A DNA stretch of 45,547 nt from assembly GCA_030745875.1 (NCBI GenBank), contig JASLNT010000093.1:1-45547 (forward strand). Reading direction: 5' to 3'. This DNA is from Phycisphaerae bacterium (GTDB lineage Bacteria > Planctomycetota > Phycisphaerae > SM23-33). Shown here one piece after another: positions 27,924-36,328 of the stretch (positions within the stretch are counted from its first letter, which is position 1; each line of letters opens with the position of its first letter). The position numbers and the translations under genes are program-made. Under the pieces are notes generated by a model. It ran no database searches, was not told the origin of the DNA, and worked only from the letters and a program-made list of their open reading frames with translations.

Positions 27924-29441
27924 TCACCCCTCGAGATGCTGCATTACCACCTTACGCATAACTTCGCGCGGGGCGTCTTGACCGGTCCATGTTTCAAACT
28001 GCGCGGCGGCCTGGTTTACGAACATATCGATGCCGGTGATGGTTAGGCAGTCGGCCTGTTCAGCGGCCGTCAGCAATTTGGTGGCGATGGGATTGTAGAT
28101 CGTATCGAACACGACCTTCACCGATTCGGGAATTCGCTCCAGCGGGCATGCGTCGACATGCGGGTGCATTCCGATCGGCGTGCAGTTGATCACGATTTCG
28201 GCCTGCATGGATTCGGCGGCGTCCAGTCCGCAGGCGGTCGCGCCGAATTCGTCGGCCAGCGCCTCTCCCCGCGAAACCGTTCGATTGTAAATTGTGGTCC
28301 GGGCCTTGTAGTGCGTCAGAGCGGCGACTATCGCTCGCCCCGCCCCGCCGGCGCCCAGGACCGCGACCCGGCGCCCAGCCAGATCGTCTCGGGAGATTCC
28401 CATGGCATCGCAGAGCGCGTCGATGGCGGCGGCGTAGTCGGTGTTGTCTCCGCGAACTTGTCCGTCGGGAGATATCGTTATCGTGTTGACGGCTCCTATG
28501 CGAACGGCCAGCGGGTCGCAGTTGGCGGCTCCGACGAAATCCAGCGCGTTGTGCTTGTGCGGAATCGTAACGCTCAAACCGCGCCAGTCGAGCCAGGGGC
28601 GCCGGATCACGCCGTCCAGGAACTCGTTGAAGTTCTCTCCGCCCGGTTCAATCAGCAGCGGAACGTACACGCCGTTAATCCCGGTTGCATCGAAGGCGGC
28701 GTTGTGGATCGCCGGGCTCATCGAATGGCCCACCGGACACCCGATAACACCGTAGATTTCCGTCTCGCGGTTCACCGCGTCCCAGCGATAGAGGTCGCGG
28801 AGGCGGGCTACCGTTGGTTGGCCTGGCGCCGAGCCAAGTCCGTCCGCCAGGGCGGCAAACGTTCCGAACGCGCCGAACTTGCCCGCCAGGATGCGGCTGG
28901 GCAGGCCCGCATCGCCCATCGCCAGTGCAAGCGTCGGTTTGGATGAGTCGCGAATCACGTCAAACGCCCGCAGTGCTTCGGCGGGGTTTGTTGCGGCGAA
29001 GGCGATTTTGTTGACCGCGGCGTCCGAGGCGTCGAGCCCGGCGGCCAGTTCGGTAAGATCGTGCGGGCAGGTTTCAAAGTCGTGTCGACTTGAGATGATC
29101 CGCCCGGAGGGTCTTTCGTCGGCGGGCACGTCGACTTCTACGTCTATGAAGTCGGCTCCGGCGTCGGAAGCGGCTTGGAGTATGGCGAGTCTGTCGGCTT
29201 CGGGTCCGTCGAATTTCCCGCCCTCCCGCACCGGTCGGCAGGTGGCGATGACGTCGAGTCCAGCCGCATCGAGAATCCCCGCCACATCGCCCGGTTCGGG
29301 CGCAGGAGACAGGTAGTCCAGACGACACTCGACGGTGTCGCACCCCGTAACAGACGCCTGGCGCATCTGCTCAGCCATCGCCTGGGCGGTGGTTCCTGTC
29401 AGTGTGCAGATCAGGCGTGTGCTGGACAATTGAGGTTCCAT
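27924..29441 (-). CDS. aroDE: Fused 3-dehydroquinate dehydratase (type I)/shikimate dehydrogenase
   Basis: 505 residues. Residues 1 to about 225 are type I dehydroquinase: VECRLDYL, ATCRPVREGG, ISSRHDF (catalytic His) and VNKIAFAATNP (Schiff-base Lys). Residues about 230-505 are shikimate dehydrogenase: YGVIGCPVGHSMSPAIHNAA, LSVTIPHKHNAL (catalytic Lys), GDNTDYAAA (Asp partner), NADP loop LGAGGAGRAIV and NCTPIGMHP. Together they carry out steps 3 and 4 of the shikimate pathway. The fusion is known from plants, chlamydiae and planctomycetes, so it is not itself new. It is transcribed toward the DUF4340 gene. Confidence 0.95.
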   Translation of the reverse strand: MEPQLSSTRLICTLTGTTAQAMAEQMRQASVTGCDTVECRLDYLSPAPEPGDVAGILDAAGLDVIATCRPVREGGKFDGPEADRLAILQAASDAGADFIDVEVDVPADERPSGRIISSRHDFETCPHDLTELAAGLDASDAAVNKIAFAATNPAEALRAFDVIRDSSKPTLALAMGDAGLPSRILAGKFGAFGTFAALADGLGSAPGQPTVARLRDLYRWDAVNRETEIYGVIGCPVGHSMSPAIHNAAFDATGINGVYVPLLIEPGGENFNEFLDGVIRRPWLDWRGLSVTIPHKHNALDFVGAANCDPLAVRIGAVNTITISPDGQVRGDNTDYAAAIDALCDAMGISRDDLAGRRVAVLGAGGAGRAIVAALTHYKARTTIYNRTVSRGEALADEFGATACGLDAAESMQAEIVINCTPIGMHPHVDACPLERIPESVKVVFDTIYNPIATKLLTAAEQADCLTITGIDMFVNQAAAQFETWTGQDAPREVMRKVVMQHLEG

Positions 29442-29474
29442 GATGGATCGGGTCGATTCGGCCGCTCTGAGACG

Positions 29475-30434
29475 TTACTTCCTGGAGCGCCTGGTCTTCT
29501 TGGTTGAAGGCTTCTTCTTGGGCTTCTTGGCTTTGGGGTCTTTCAGGGCGGGCATCCTGGCCGCCGAAGCCACCTGGTTTATCACCGTAAGCGTACGGTT
29601 CTTCGCAACATCGGAGTGCGTGGCGAATTGGCTGTTGCCTTCGGGCACGATCTTGACCGAGCCCTGGTCGACGTACGTTTTAGCTCCGCTTCCTTCGCCG
29701 GCGCGCAGGTCGTTCCAAAATTCCCGAAGCGCTCCGTAGACGACCTTCCCGCGAGCCTGGGACATTCTGCGAGCCTGCGACCGGATGGCCTCAAGGATAT
29801 CGGCGTACATCCAGTCGCGTTTCTTCTCGGCGACGACCAGCGCCTTGAGAAGCCTGGCGTCTTCGTCGCGATTCCTCGCGCGGACCATCAGGCGATATAC
29901 CAGCGCTCGCAGGGCGCGGGCCTGCTGGTTGTGCTTCTGGACGGCGAGTTCTTCCTTCCGTTTCTCGGCGCGGCGTTTGCTGGCGAGGTCTCGAACGCTC
30001 TTGGGAGCATCCTCCGCCGGAGCCATCGCCTCAAGCTGCTCGGTGGTGAATCTGGGAAGGGGTTTGTAGACCGCCAATCGTTCCGAGACAACGTGAATCA
30101 TGCCCATCGCCTCGGCGATTACGGTGGGCTTGGCGTTGATCATGGGCGAAAGGAGCCTGTTGGCTACGAATATATCGTTCGGGCTCGGGCGCTCGACGTC
30201 CAGAACGCTTTTCAACGGATTTATCGAGCCCTTGTCGTACCAGACATTGCGAATCTCGTGTGTGACATTCTGATTGATGCGTCTCGATAGAGCCCACGCC
30301 GAGGCCTCGACCTCAATCGCTTTGACCAGCTCGTTCAACTCATCTATCCGCAGCGCGCCCTCGCCCAGCACCACCGCCGGAGACGCAAACGAGAAACACA
30401 CACAGCAAATCAGGACAATCTTAGCAATACGCAT
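29475..30434 (-). CDS. Hypothetical exported protein with Lys-rich tail
   Basis: 319 residues with a signal peptide (1-25, ends VVLG-EG). The mature part is mostly helical and highly charged; the central stretch (about 150-210) is Arg/Lys/Glu/Ala-rich and could be coiled-coil. The C-terminal 25 residues are dominated by Lys, Pro and Arg. I recognise no family. The gene ends 33 bases before the aroDE start on the same strand, so co-transcription is possible. The basic tail might contact LPS, peptidoglycan or nucleic acid, but that is a guess. Confidence 0.7.
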   Translation of the reverse strand: MRIAKIVLICCVCFSFASPAVVLGEGALRIDELNELVKAIEVEASAWALSRRINQNVTHEIRNVWYDKGSINPLKSVLDVERPSPNDIFVANRLLSPMINAKPTVIAEAMGMIHVVSERLAVYKPLPRFTTEQLEAMAPAEDAPKSVRDLASKRRAEKRKEELAVQKHNQQARALRALVYRLMVRARNRDEDARLLKALVVAEKKRDWMYADILEAIRSQARRMSQARGKVVYGALREFWNDLRAGEGSGAKTYVDQGSVKIVPEGNSQFATHSDVAKNRTLTVINQVASAARMPALKDPKAKKPKKKPSTKKTRRSRK

Positions 30435-30570
30435 GGCAAATTCTCCGATTTCTCTCGGGACGGTTCCAAACCATATATACTACCAAACGAACCGCCCGTA
30501 GCGATATTCAACAATTTGATTTTCCAGTTTTTCAATTTCACCCCAATTCGCACGCCAAACCGCAAGCGGT

Positions 30571-32640
30571 TCAGCGCTGCGGATTCTCTGTGGTGAACGG
30601 TGATGCGGGGAGTCCGGCTTTGTTGTACAGATTGCAGACGGGATTGTCCGCCCAGGCGTAACGCACCGCTGCGGGTTTGGGAACGTCGGGCGATGAGACC
30701 AGCACGGTGTCGTTTTCGATTTTCGCCGAAGCCCACTTCCACTTTCCGTCGGCTCCGGAGATCACGAATCCCTGCAGCCGGCTGCCTGGGCTGCGGATGG
30801 GCAGCGGTATGGTCCATTTCCTGTCGTAACTCTTGGGATGGTATTTCGCGGGCAGTTTCCGGGCGACAAGTCCCTTCCCGACGTGCGAAAACTTCAGGCG
30901 AATCGCGCCGCCCTCGATCTTCATCGATTCGTACATCGGTCCGGAATATTCGATTTTCTCCCCGTAAGTTTTTGCCCGTGCGATCAGCGCCAGGCGACGC
31001 CCAACGTCCTGCTTGTTCACCGGATGAATGTCGCGGGCCTCGCCAATGTCGATCAGGACCGCCATCCCCGAATGCTTTATGTCCGCCAGCGCCCGCCTCA
31101 TCGCCTCGCGATTAACCGCCCAGCCGCTGCGCTCGTCGGGCGTTTTCTGGAGATCGTGAAAATTCGCCAGTTGACAGTAGTAGAAGGGCAGGGTCTGATC
31201 GCCCCACCGCATCCGCCAGTCGCCTGTCATCTGACGGAGCATCGCTTGATACTTCATCCCGACCCCCAGGCTGCTTTCGCCCTGGTACCACAGGAACCCC
31301 GCCACACCGTATCCGACCAGCGGATTGATCATACCGTTGAACAACGGTCCGCCGGGTATCCGCCATCGCCTGCTCGGCGGGGTCGGCGGAGCTTCGGAGC
31401 CCGGCGCCAACGCCTTATACCGGTGCGTAACTTTCGCCTTCCAGACCCCCTTCAGGTCGGCCAGGCTTTGCCTGGTCTTGTGATCGACTATCCGCATGTT
31501 GTCCCGCTGGACGAGCAGTTGGCCCGGCGTGAGGTTCGACGCGATCCGCAGCGCAAAAACGTTCTTCTCCGTTTCCGGACGGAAGTAGAACGGGCGGGTC
31601 ACGCTGTCGCCCTTTCCGTTGTTCTGCCCGGAGCTTCCGATACTTTTCCCGTTAAGGTACAGTCTGCACGAATCGCTCAGCGGGCCGATATCGAAGCGAA
31701 CGACCCGCCCTTTGTACTTTGACGGAATGCTGAACTCTTTCCGCAGCCAGACCACAGAATGGGCGGGCAGACCGAGGTCTTTCCATGTCCCGGGCAGTTT
31801 AACGTCCTTCCAGTCGTCAATGTTCAGACCGGGCGCCGCCGAAGCGTCGTTGGGCCTGGGGTCCAGACGCTTGTGCCTGGTCCGCCACTTCTTCATTTCC
31901 GCCACGTACGCCGCATGCGCCTTGGGATAGTTCTTCGCCCGTTCCATATCGCCCAGAACCTGCTTGAGTTCGTCGGGCTTGAGATTCATCGACTCCAGGC
32001 TCATCCACGCCCCGATGTGCGTTCCGCCAAGCGTGCTGTTGATCAGCCCGACGGGAACCCCGCGGTGCTTGTGGATCTCCCGTGCGAAAAAGTAACCGAC
32101 CGCCGTGAATTTGCCCGTAGTCTCCGGAGACGCCGCAACCCACCCGCCGCTGACATCGTCAACGGGCTCCCAGGACTTGACGGGCTTGACCTTGATGTGA
32201 CGGATCAGCCGGTTCTTCGACTTGTCCAGCACTTCCCGGTAGTTGTTGACCGGATGCTGGCCGGGCTGCTTGTTGACGGGCTTTTCCATATTCGACTGAC
32301 CCGAGCAGAACCATACGTCGCCCACCAGAACGTTGGCGATGGTGATCGAATCGCCCGGTATGTTCGAAGAAACCGTCATCTCGCGATCTTCGGCGCACGC
32401 CTTCATCGGATCGAGCGTCACCCGCCACGTTCCATCCCACATGGCGGCGACGACTTTACTCTGCCCGGCGAACTTGACGGTGACGCGATCGCCCCCGCCG
32501 GCCCGGCCCCAGACGCTGACGGGCTTATTCCGCTGCAGCACCATATTGTCGCCGAAGAACGCAGGCAGCCTGACCCCGCCAGACGCAACGCCCGTCGAAG
32601 CCAGCAGAACTATCGCCAGTAGAATCGTTGTTTTTCTCAT
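30571..32640 (-). CDS. Sialate O-acetylesterase-like SGNH hydrolase, exported
   Basis: 689 residues from the ATG at 32640, chosen because a signal peptide begins there (RKTTILLAIVLLASTGVASG). The 59-codon upstream extension is Arg-rich and implausible. Landmarks are LPAFFGDNMVLQRNKPVSVWG at the start of the mature protein in shortened form (FFGDNMVLQ), the SGNH nucleophile box CSGQSNMEKPV, GTHIGAWMS, WYQGESSLG and DIGEARDIHPVNKQDVGRRL with the Asp-His pair. A sugar-binding-like insert sits around 310-400. It would deacetylate or hydrolyse acetylated sugars outside the cytoplasm. Families of these are abundant in planctomycetes. Confidence 0.9.
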   Translation of the reverse strand: MRKTTILLAIVLLASTGVASGGVRLPAFFGDNMVLQRNKPVSVWGRAGGGDRVTVKFAGQSKVVAAMWDGTWRVTLDPMKACAEDREMTVSSNIPGDSITIANVLVGDVWFCSGQSNMEKPVNKQPGQHPVNNYREVLDKSKNRLIRHIKVKPVKSWEPVDDVSGGWVAASPETTGKFTAVGYFFAREIHKHRGVPVGLINSTLGGTHIGAWMSLESMNLKPDELKQVLGDMERAKNYPKAHAAYVAEMKKWRTRHKRLDPRPNDASAAPGLNIDDWKDVKLPGTWKDLGLPAHSVVWLRKEFSIPSKYKGRVVRFDIGPLSDSCRLYLNGKSIGSSGQNNGKGDSVTRPFYFRPETEKNVFALRIASNLTPGQLLVQRDNMRIVDHKTRQSLADLKGVWKAKVTHRYKALAPGSEAPPTPPSRRWRIPGGPLFNGMINPLVGYGVAGFLWYQGESSLGVGMKYQAMLRQMTGDWRMRWGDQTLPFYYCQLANFHDLQKTPDERSGWAVNREAMRRALADIKHSGMAVLIDIGEARDIHPVNKQDVGRRLALIARAKTYGEKIEYSGPMYESMKIEGGAIRLKFSHVGKGLVARKLPAKYHPKSYDRKWTIPLPIRSPGSRLQGFVISGADGKWKWASAKIENDTVLVSSPDVPKPAAVRYAWADNPVCNLYNKAGLPASPFTTENPQR

Positions 32641-32813
32641 ACAGCGCCATGATACACGCACAGACGCACTACAGCTACAATAGCACCGACGCCTGACACC
32701 ACTCCGCCCCACACTGTTCCGCACTCGCCGCAGCCCTATAGATCTTCGCTGCGGCCGATGCGGCGGACATCGCCCCGGCAATCGTCCACGGGGTTGGCGT
32801 GCGGTTTCCCATT

Positions 32814-33611
32814 TCATTTCGCTTCTGCGACCAGACCGTCAATCATCGCTGCACTCACGAGGGCAAGTCTTCGAGCTATCTCTTCTTTGGGCAAGTTCTT
32901 GTCCTGTTTCTCGCCTGGTTTCACCTGAAGAACAACTCCTTCAATGCCGTTCTTCTCGAAGATGTAGGCGGAGACCCACCTGGAAGCTCCGCCTACATAC
33001 ACATCCCAAGACTCATGCGGCAATCTTGAAGGTATGCTTTTATTGAAATCCATCTCGCACAAGGACGCCAGTACAAGTGCAGCGTGTTCTGTCCGATCTA
33101 CAAATGTGCGATCAGCCAATTGCGGTCCGGGCTGGAGTTGGCTATACGCGGTAACAAGACTCTTCTCCGACGGATACCGTTCGAGAAAATAAGCATAGAA
33201 CGCCTCGGGACAGTCTTTGACGGGGCGTCGACAGATAGCCTTAATCTCCTGTATTATCTCCTTGGTTGCGAACTGCTCCGGGCTTGTGTCGACCGAACCA
33301 TATACAGTCCGAACCGCCAAGACTCGGAACATCCCCCATTTTCCCGTGTCAATCGTCAGGCTGACGTCCGTGGAGTTGTTGTGCTTCTTATCGCGAATCA
33401 CCCAACCCGATGGAATCCGCGATAATCTCACGAGGCTGACTTTGACAGGCTCATCCAGCGGACTCATGGGCAACTGATTGGCGGGGCTCTGAAACCGCGG
33501 TCCAAGATCAATATACACATCTCGCTGTACACAACCACGGCAACCACCCAACATCCCACACATAAGTACAGCGGTTATGAACGCTACGTTCCGCCAACAT
33601 CGGAGGCACAT
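32814..33611 (-). CDS. Hypothetical lipoprotein
   Basis: 265 residues from the ATG at 33611. The N-terminus has Arg residues, a hydrophobic core (AFITAVLMCGML) and LGGC, a good lipobox, so it is probably lipid-anchored. The mature part (DVYIDLGPRFQSPANQ, later GKWGMFRVLAVRTVYGS) has no family I recognise. A longer frame up to 33689 starts with TTG and breaks the signal sequence. The stop overlaps the ATG of an upstream extension of the esterase frame by four bases, but the real esterase start is 173 bases further on. Confidence 0.6.
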   Translation of the reverse strand: MCLRCWRNVAFITAVLMCGMLGGCRGCVQRDVYIDLGPRFQSPANQLPMSPLDEPVKVSLVRLSRIPSGWVIRDKKHNNSTDVSLTIDTGKWGMFRVLAVRTVYGSVDTSPEQFATKEIIQEIKAICRRPVKDCPEAFYAYFLERYPSEKSLVTAYSQLQPGPQLADRTFVDRTEHAALVLASLCEMDFNKSIPSRLPHESWDVYVGGASRWVSAYIFEKNGIEGVVLQVKPGEKQDKNLPKEEIARRLALVSAAMIDGLVAEAK

Positions 33612-33825
33612 CTTCCGGGCGCGATTGCAGTGGGCCCTTACAATACCAAATAGCAAGATTCGGGATTCTCTGTATCCGGCGTATTTCAATGCATGTCACC
33701 TGCCTGTTGCGGACAAGGAAAAAGACTTCCCATCGGCCATTCTCGTATTTCCCTGAGCGCAACGTCGACGTCCCGGCGCGTTTCATCTCAATGCGGTAAA
33801 ACGCTTCTGTCAATGTTCGGATCAC
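33508..33825 (-). CDS. Possible small hypothetical protein or gene remnant
   Basis: A GTG-initiated frame of 105 residues whose 3' third overlaps the lipoprotein gene in another frame. The middle has a protein-like beta pattern, ENGRWEVFFLVRNRQVTCIE, similar in style to short planctomycete proteins, while the last 40 residues, which overlap, look like noise. It may be a short gene, a decayed gene or chance. The rest of the 33612-33921 gap shows nothing else. Confidence 0.25.
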   Translation of the reverse strand: MIRTLTEAFYRIEMKRAGTSTLRSGKYENGRWEVFFLVRNRQVTCIEIRRIQRIPNLAIWYCKGPLQSRPEDVPPMLAERSVHNRCTYVWDVGWLPWLCTARCVY

Positions 33826-33921
33826 ACTTCACTGTGATATATCTCAAAGGACCAGTCCGGGAATGACAGCCGGCGCAGTCTCTCATAATTCCATATCATC
33901 CTCTATAGAAACCTGCTTCCG

Positions 33922-34467
33922 TCATAACAAGCAGAAAACGGATATTTCCGGATTTGCGGCTGGCACGTGTCGGCCGCAGAGTACGAACTTCCAAGCCATG
34001 ACCATTGCGTAATGGGTCAGTATCCCCGGATAAATGCTCTTGGTGCGCACCAGGAGGACCGAGCAGTAGAACCCGAGTATCGCCACTGCAACCAGGAAAC
34101 GCCAGTCGCTGAACACCGGAAAGTCAGACGGCATGAAGAAGTATGCGCCTGCGGGATGAGCCGCCGCGAAGATCGCCGTGCTGATCAACATTCGGATCAC
34201 GAACGATCGGGAGGCGACCTTCATCTCAGGCGGGAAGAAGACCGGGCGATAGACCGCCTCCTCAAGAATCGACGGCATGACGATGTATATCACCGACCAG
34301 ACAAGCAGGTCGCGCGTCGTGAATTCGTAAGTCGCCAGAGCGAAGAAACCGGTCAACCGCAGGAACGCGAAAGTAACCAGCGCCCAGAGGGGGAATGTCA
34401 GGGCGAAGAATCGCATGGAAGCAGGCGACGGCTTGGTTTTGAAGTACGCAAAAACACGCTTGATCAT
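33922..34467 (-). CDS. CPBP family intramembrane glutamic endopeptidase
   Basis: 181 residues, about five membrane helices. The family's conserved sites are visible: EEAVYR (E-E-x3-R), FAAAHP (F-x3-H) and HYAMVMAW near the C-terminus. Members of the CPBP/Abi group cleave substrates within the membrane or act in prenyl-protein processing and bacteriocin self-immunity; the substrate here is unknown. It is divergent from the selenoprotein gene, with about 180 bases between the start codons. The last residues (EISVFCLL) may come from loss of the usual end. Confidence 0.8.
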   Translation of the reverse strand: MIKRVFAYFKTKPSPASMRFFALTFPLWALVTFAFLRLTGFFALATYEFTTRDLLVWSVIYIVMPSILEEAVYRPVFFPPEMKVASRSFVIRMLISTAIFAAAHPAGAYFFMPSDFPVFSDWRFLVAVAILGFYCSVLLVRTKSIYPGILTHYAMVMAWKFVLCGRHVPAANPEISVFCLL

Positions 34468-34647
34468 AGCGGCGCCCTTCGGATCGGATCGCCCTGAGTC
34501 GCGGGCTTGGGTCCGGTTGTCTCAAGTGAGTCTACTCAACAGGCTGAGCCATTATCAAGACTGAAAGCAGGCGGAGATTTTCCGGTGTTGTATTCTTCGT
34601 TTGGATTGTCGAGAATATCCCGTATGAACTTCACAGGAGCAACTCAC

Positions 34648-36177
34648 ATGATACGCATTAGAATATTCATTCTGACGGTCGTCTGCCTGCTGGTGGCGGC
34701 GGCGGGGTTCTCGGCGCGGCCGGTCGGTTCGAAACCCAAAGCACAACCGCGAAAGTGTCCGGCTGACAAGGTCGTCATCTGCGGACACGACATCGTCAAA
34801 GTTCTGGAAATGCTGGGAGCCAAACGACAGGCCGGAGCCAGCGACAACCAGATCCGTTCGTACGCAAGCCACTTCGACCGGTCCGACCCGAATCATGATG
34901 GGAAGCACACGCGGGCCGAGTATGTGGACGGCGGAAAGTACATGACTCCTCGGGCCCGGGCGGGAATATTCGGTGCGACCGACAACAACGCAGACGGGCT
35001 GGTCACGCGGACCGAATACGTGCTGAACCGCATTATCACCGACGAAGCCAAGGCGATCGTCGGGAAAACCGATGCGGATAAGAACGGAAAAGTAACGCGA
35101 GCCGAGTTCGTTAAGGGCTCGCCGATCGCCGACAAAACTCTGGCCGGCGCGGTCTACGATGCGCTGGACACCAACGGCGACAAGGTGATCACGATCCCGG
35201 AGTATCTCCGCGTATGGGGCGGCTGGGCCAGGCCCAACTACAAGGCCCAGGAAGCCAAACTCGCCTCACGCATTGCGAAACTGGGCAAGGGCGGCGGGAA
35301 GCCATCCGGAAAGCCCGACGGAGGCGACAAGGGCAAGGGCTCGGCGAAACCTTCCGGCGGGCCGCCGAGCGTTGATCGGATCTTCAAGATCATGGACAGC
35401 AATAAAGACGGTAAGCTGACCAAATCCGAGTTCCGCGGACCGGAGTTCGTCTTCACCGGAGCCGACAAGAACAAAGACGGCGTGGTGACGCGAAAGGAGA
35501 TGGAAACCTTCCGCTCCAACGCCCGGACAAAGGGCAAGCCCGGATCCCGAAAGCAGCAGGTGAAGATCGGACAAACCGCGACAGACTTCGAACTGCCCGT
35601 TCTGATCGAGCGCACCGACGCCAAAGGCGAGAAAGTCGCGGTGGTCACCACCGACAAGATCAAACTTTCGAGCTTCCGCGGTAAGAAGATAGTGTGCGTG
35701 TTCATGTCGAGCTATACGTGACCCCCCTTCCGCAAGACGGCCCCCGAGGCCGAGGCCTTGTACAAGGCGTACAAGGACGACAACAGAGTGGAAATCATCC
35801 TGGTCTACATCAGCGAGGCCCATCCGGTACGCAAGTCGGAAAACGCAGCAAACCCCAAGAGCCCCAAAGACATCACCCAGGCCAAGACCGCCAAAGAGCG
35901 GATCATCGCCGCAGACGCATGCATGAAGGGGCTCAAGTTCACCATGCCGATCCTGATCGACCTTCCGGGCGAAGGGAAGAGCGATTCTATGGTGGGAGTG
36001 GTCGAGAGAGCCTATCGGGGCAGACCGGCGGCGACGGTTATAGTGGATCTCGATGGTAAGATCGCTTTCTATTCGCGCGGGCCGCGCGGAGTCCAACCGA
36101 AAAAGGCCGACGAGGTCATAAAGTCGCTGATCGCAAAGGGCGGGTTTGCAAAGTCAGCCGACACCAAGACGCCCTAG
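34648..36177 (+). CDS. Predicted selenoprotein: exported EF-hand protein with iodothyronine-deiodinase-like thioredoxin domain
   Basis: 509 residues if the in-frame UGA at 35719-35721 is read as selenocysteine (residue 358). AGGAG eight bases before the ATG supports the start; signal peptide 1-23 (FSA-RP). Six EF-hand loops sit at 80-91, 112-123, 142-153, 174-185, 250-261 and 273-284, each with D-x-D/N-x-D/N and E at position 12. A thioredoxin-fold segment begins near 307 (IGQTATDFELP), then VFMSSYT-U-PPFRK, LVYISEAHPVRK, MPILIDLPG and VIVDLDGKIAFYSRGPRG. The same order occurs in deiodinases: SCT-U-PPF, YIEEAH, a VVD strand, then a 'G-x-hydrophobic-x-Y-x-x-x-G-P' end. Coding on both sides of the UGA is in one frame and continues to a TAG at 36175-36177. 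The role in iodide or general reductive chemistry is inferred. Most software would split it into two genes. Confidence 0.85.
35738..35768 (+). promoter_or_regulatory. Candidate bacterial SECIS hairpins after the UGA
   Basis: Hairpin 1: CGGCC (35738-35742), loop CCCGA, GGCCG (35748-35752), with a possible outer CAAG/CUUG pairing. Its apical loop starts 21 bases after the UGA, in the normal range for bacterial SECIS. The usual early G in the loop is absent (G is at position 4). Hairpin 2: GCCUU-GUAC-AAGGC (35755-35768), loop starting with G, but 38 bases from the UGA, slightly far. Either could recruit SelB; neither is certain from inspection. Confidence 0.4.
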
Positions 36178-36328
36178 AAGCGCAAGCCCGCCGCTAACAT
36201 GAATACAGCCCGGCGCTTGAGTCTTGCCAGACTTCGATACAGCCGATTTCCTGGGGACCAGAGCCTTGTCTTCATATCTCTTTTCAGGTTTGGCCTGGAC
36301 AAGGACGATCGCATGTTATTGTCCTTGA

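Noticed and set aside
32641..32817. Extension of the esterase gene to an ATG overlapping the lipoprotein stop (ATGA)
   Set aside because: The four-base overlap looks like coupling, but the added 59 residues are Arg-rich and would bury the signal peptide that begins at 32640.
35758..36177. Separate 139-residue gene after the UGA
   Set aside because: It has no ribosome binding site, begins inside the thioredoxin fold after the active-site residue, and is in frame with the upstream EF-hand coding sequence.
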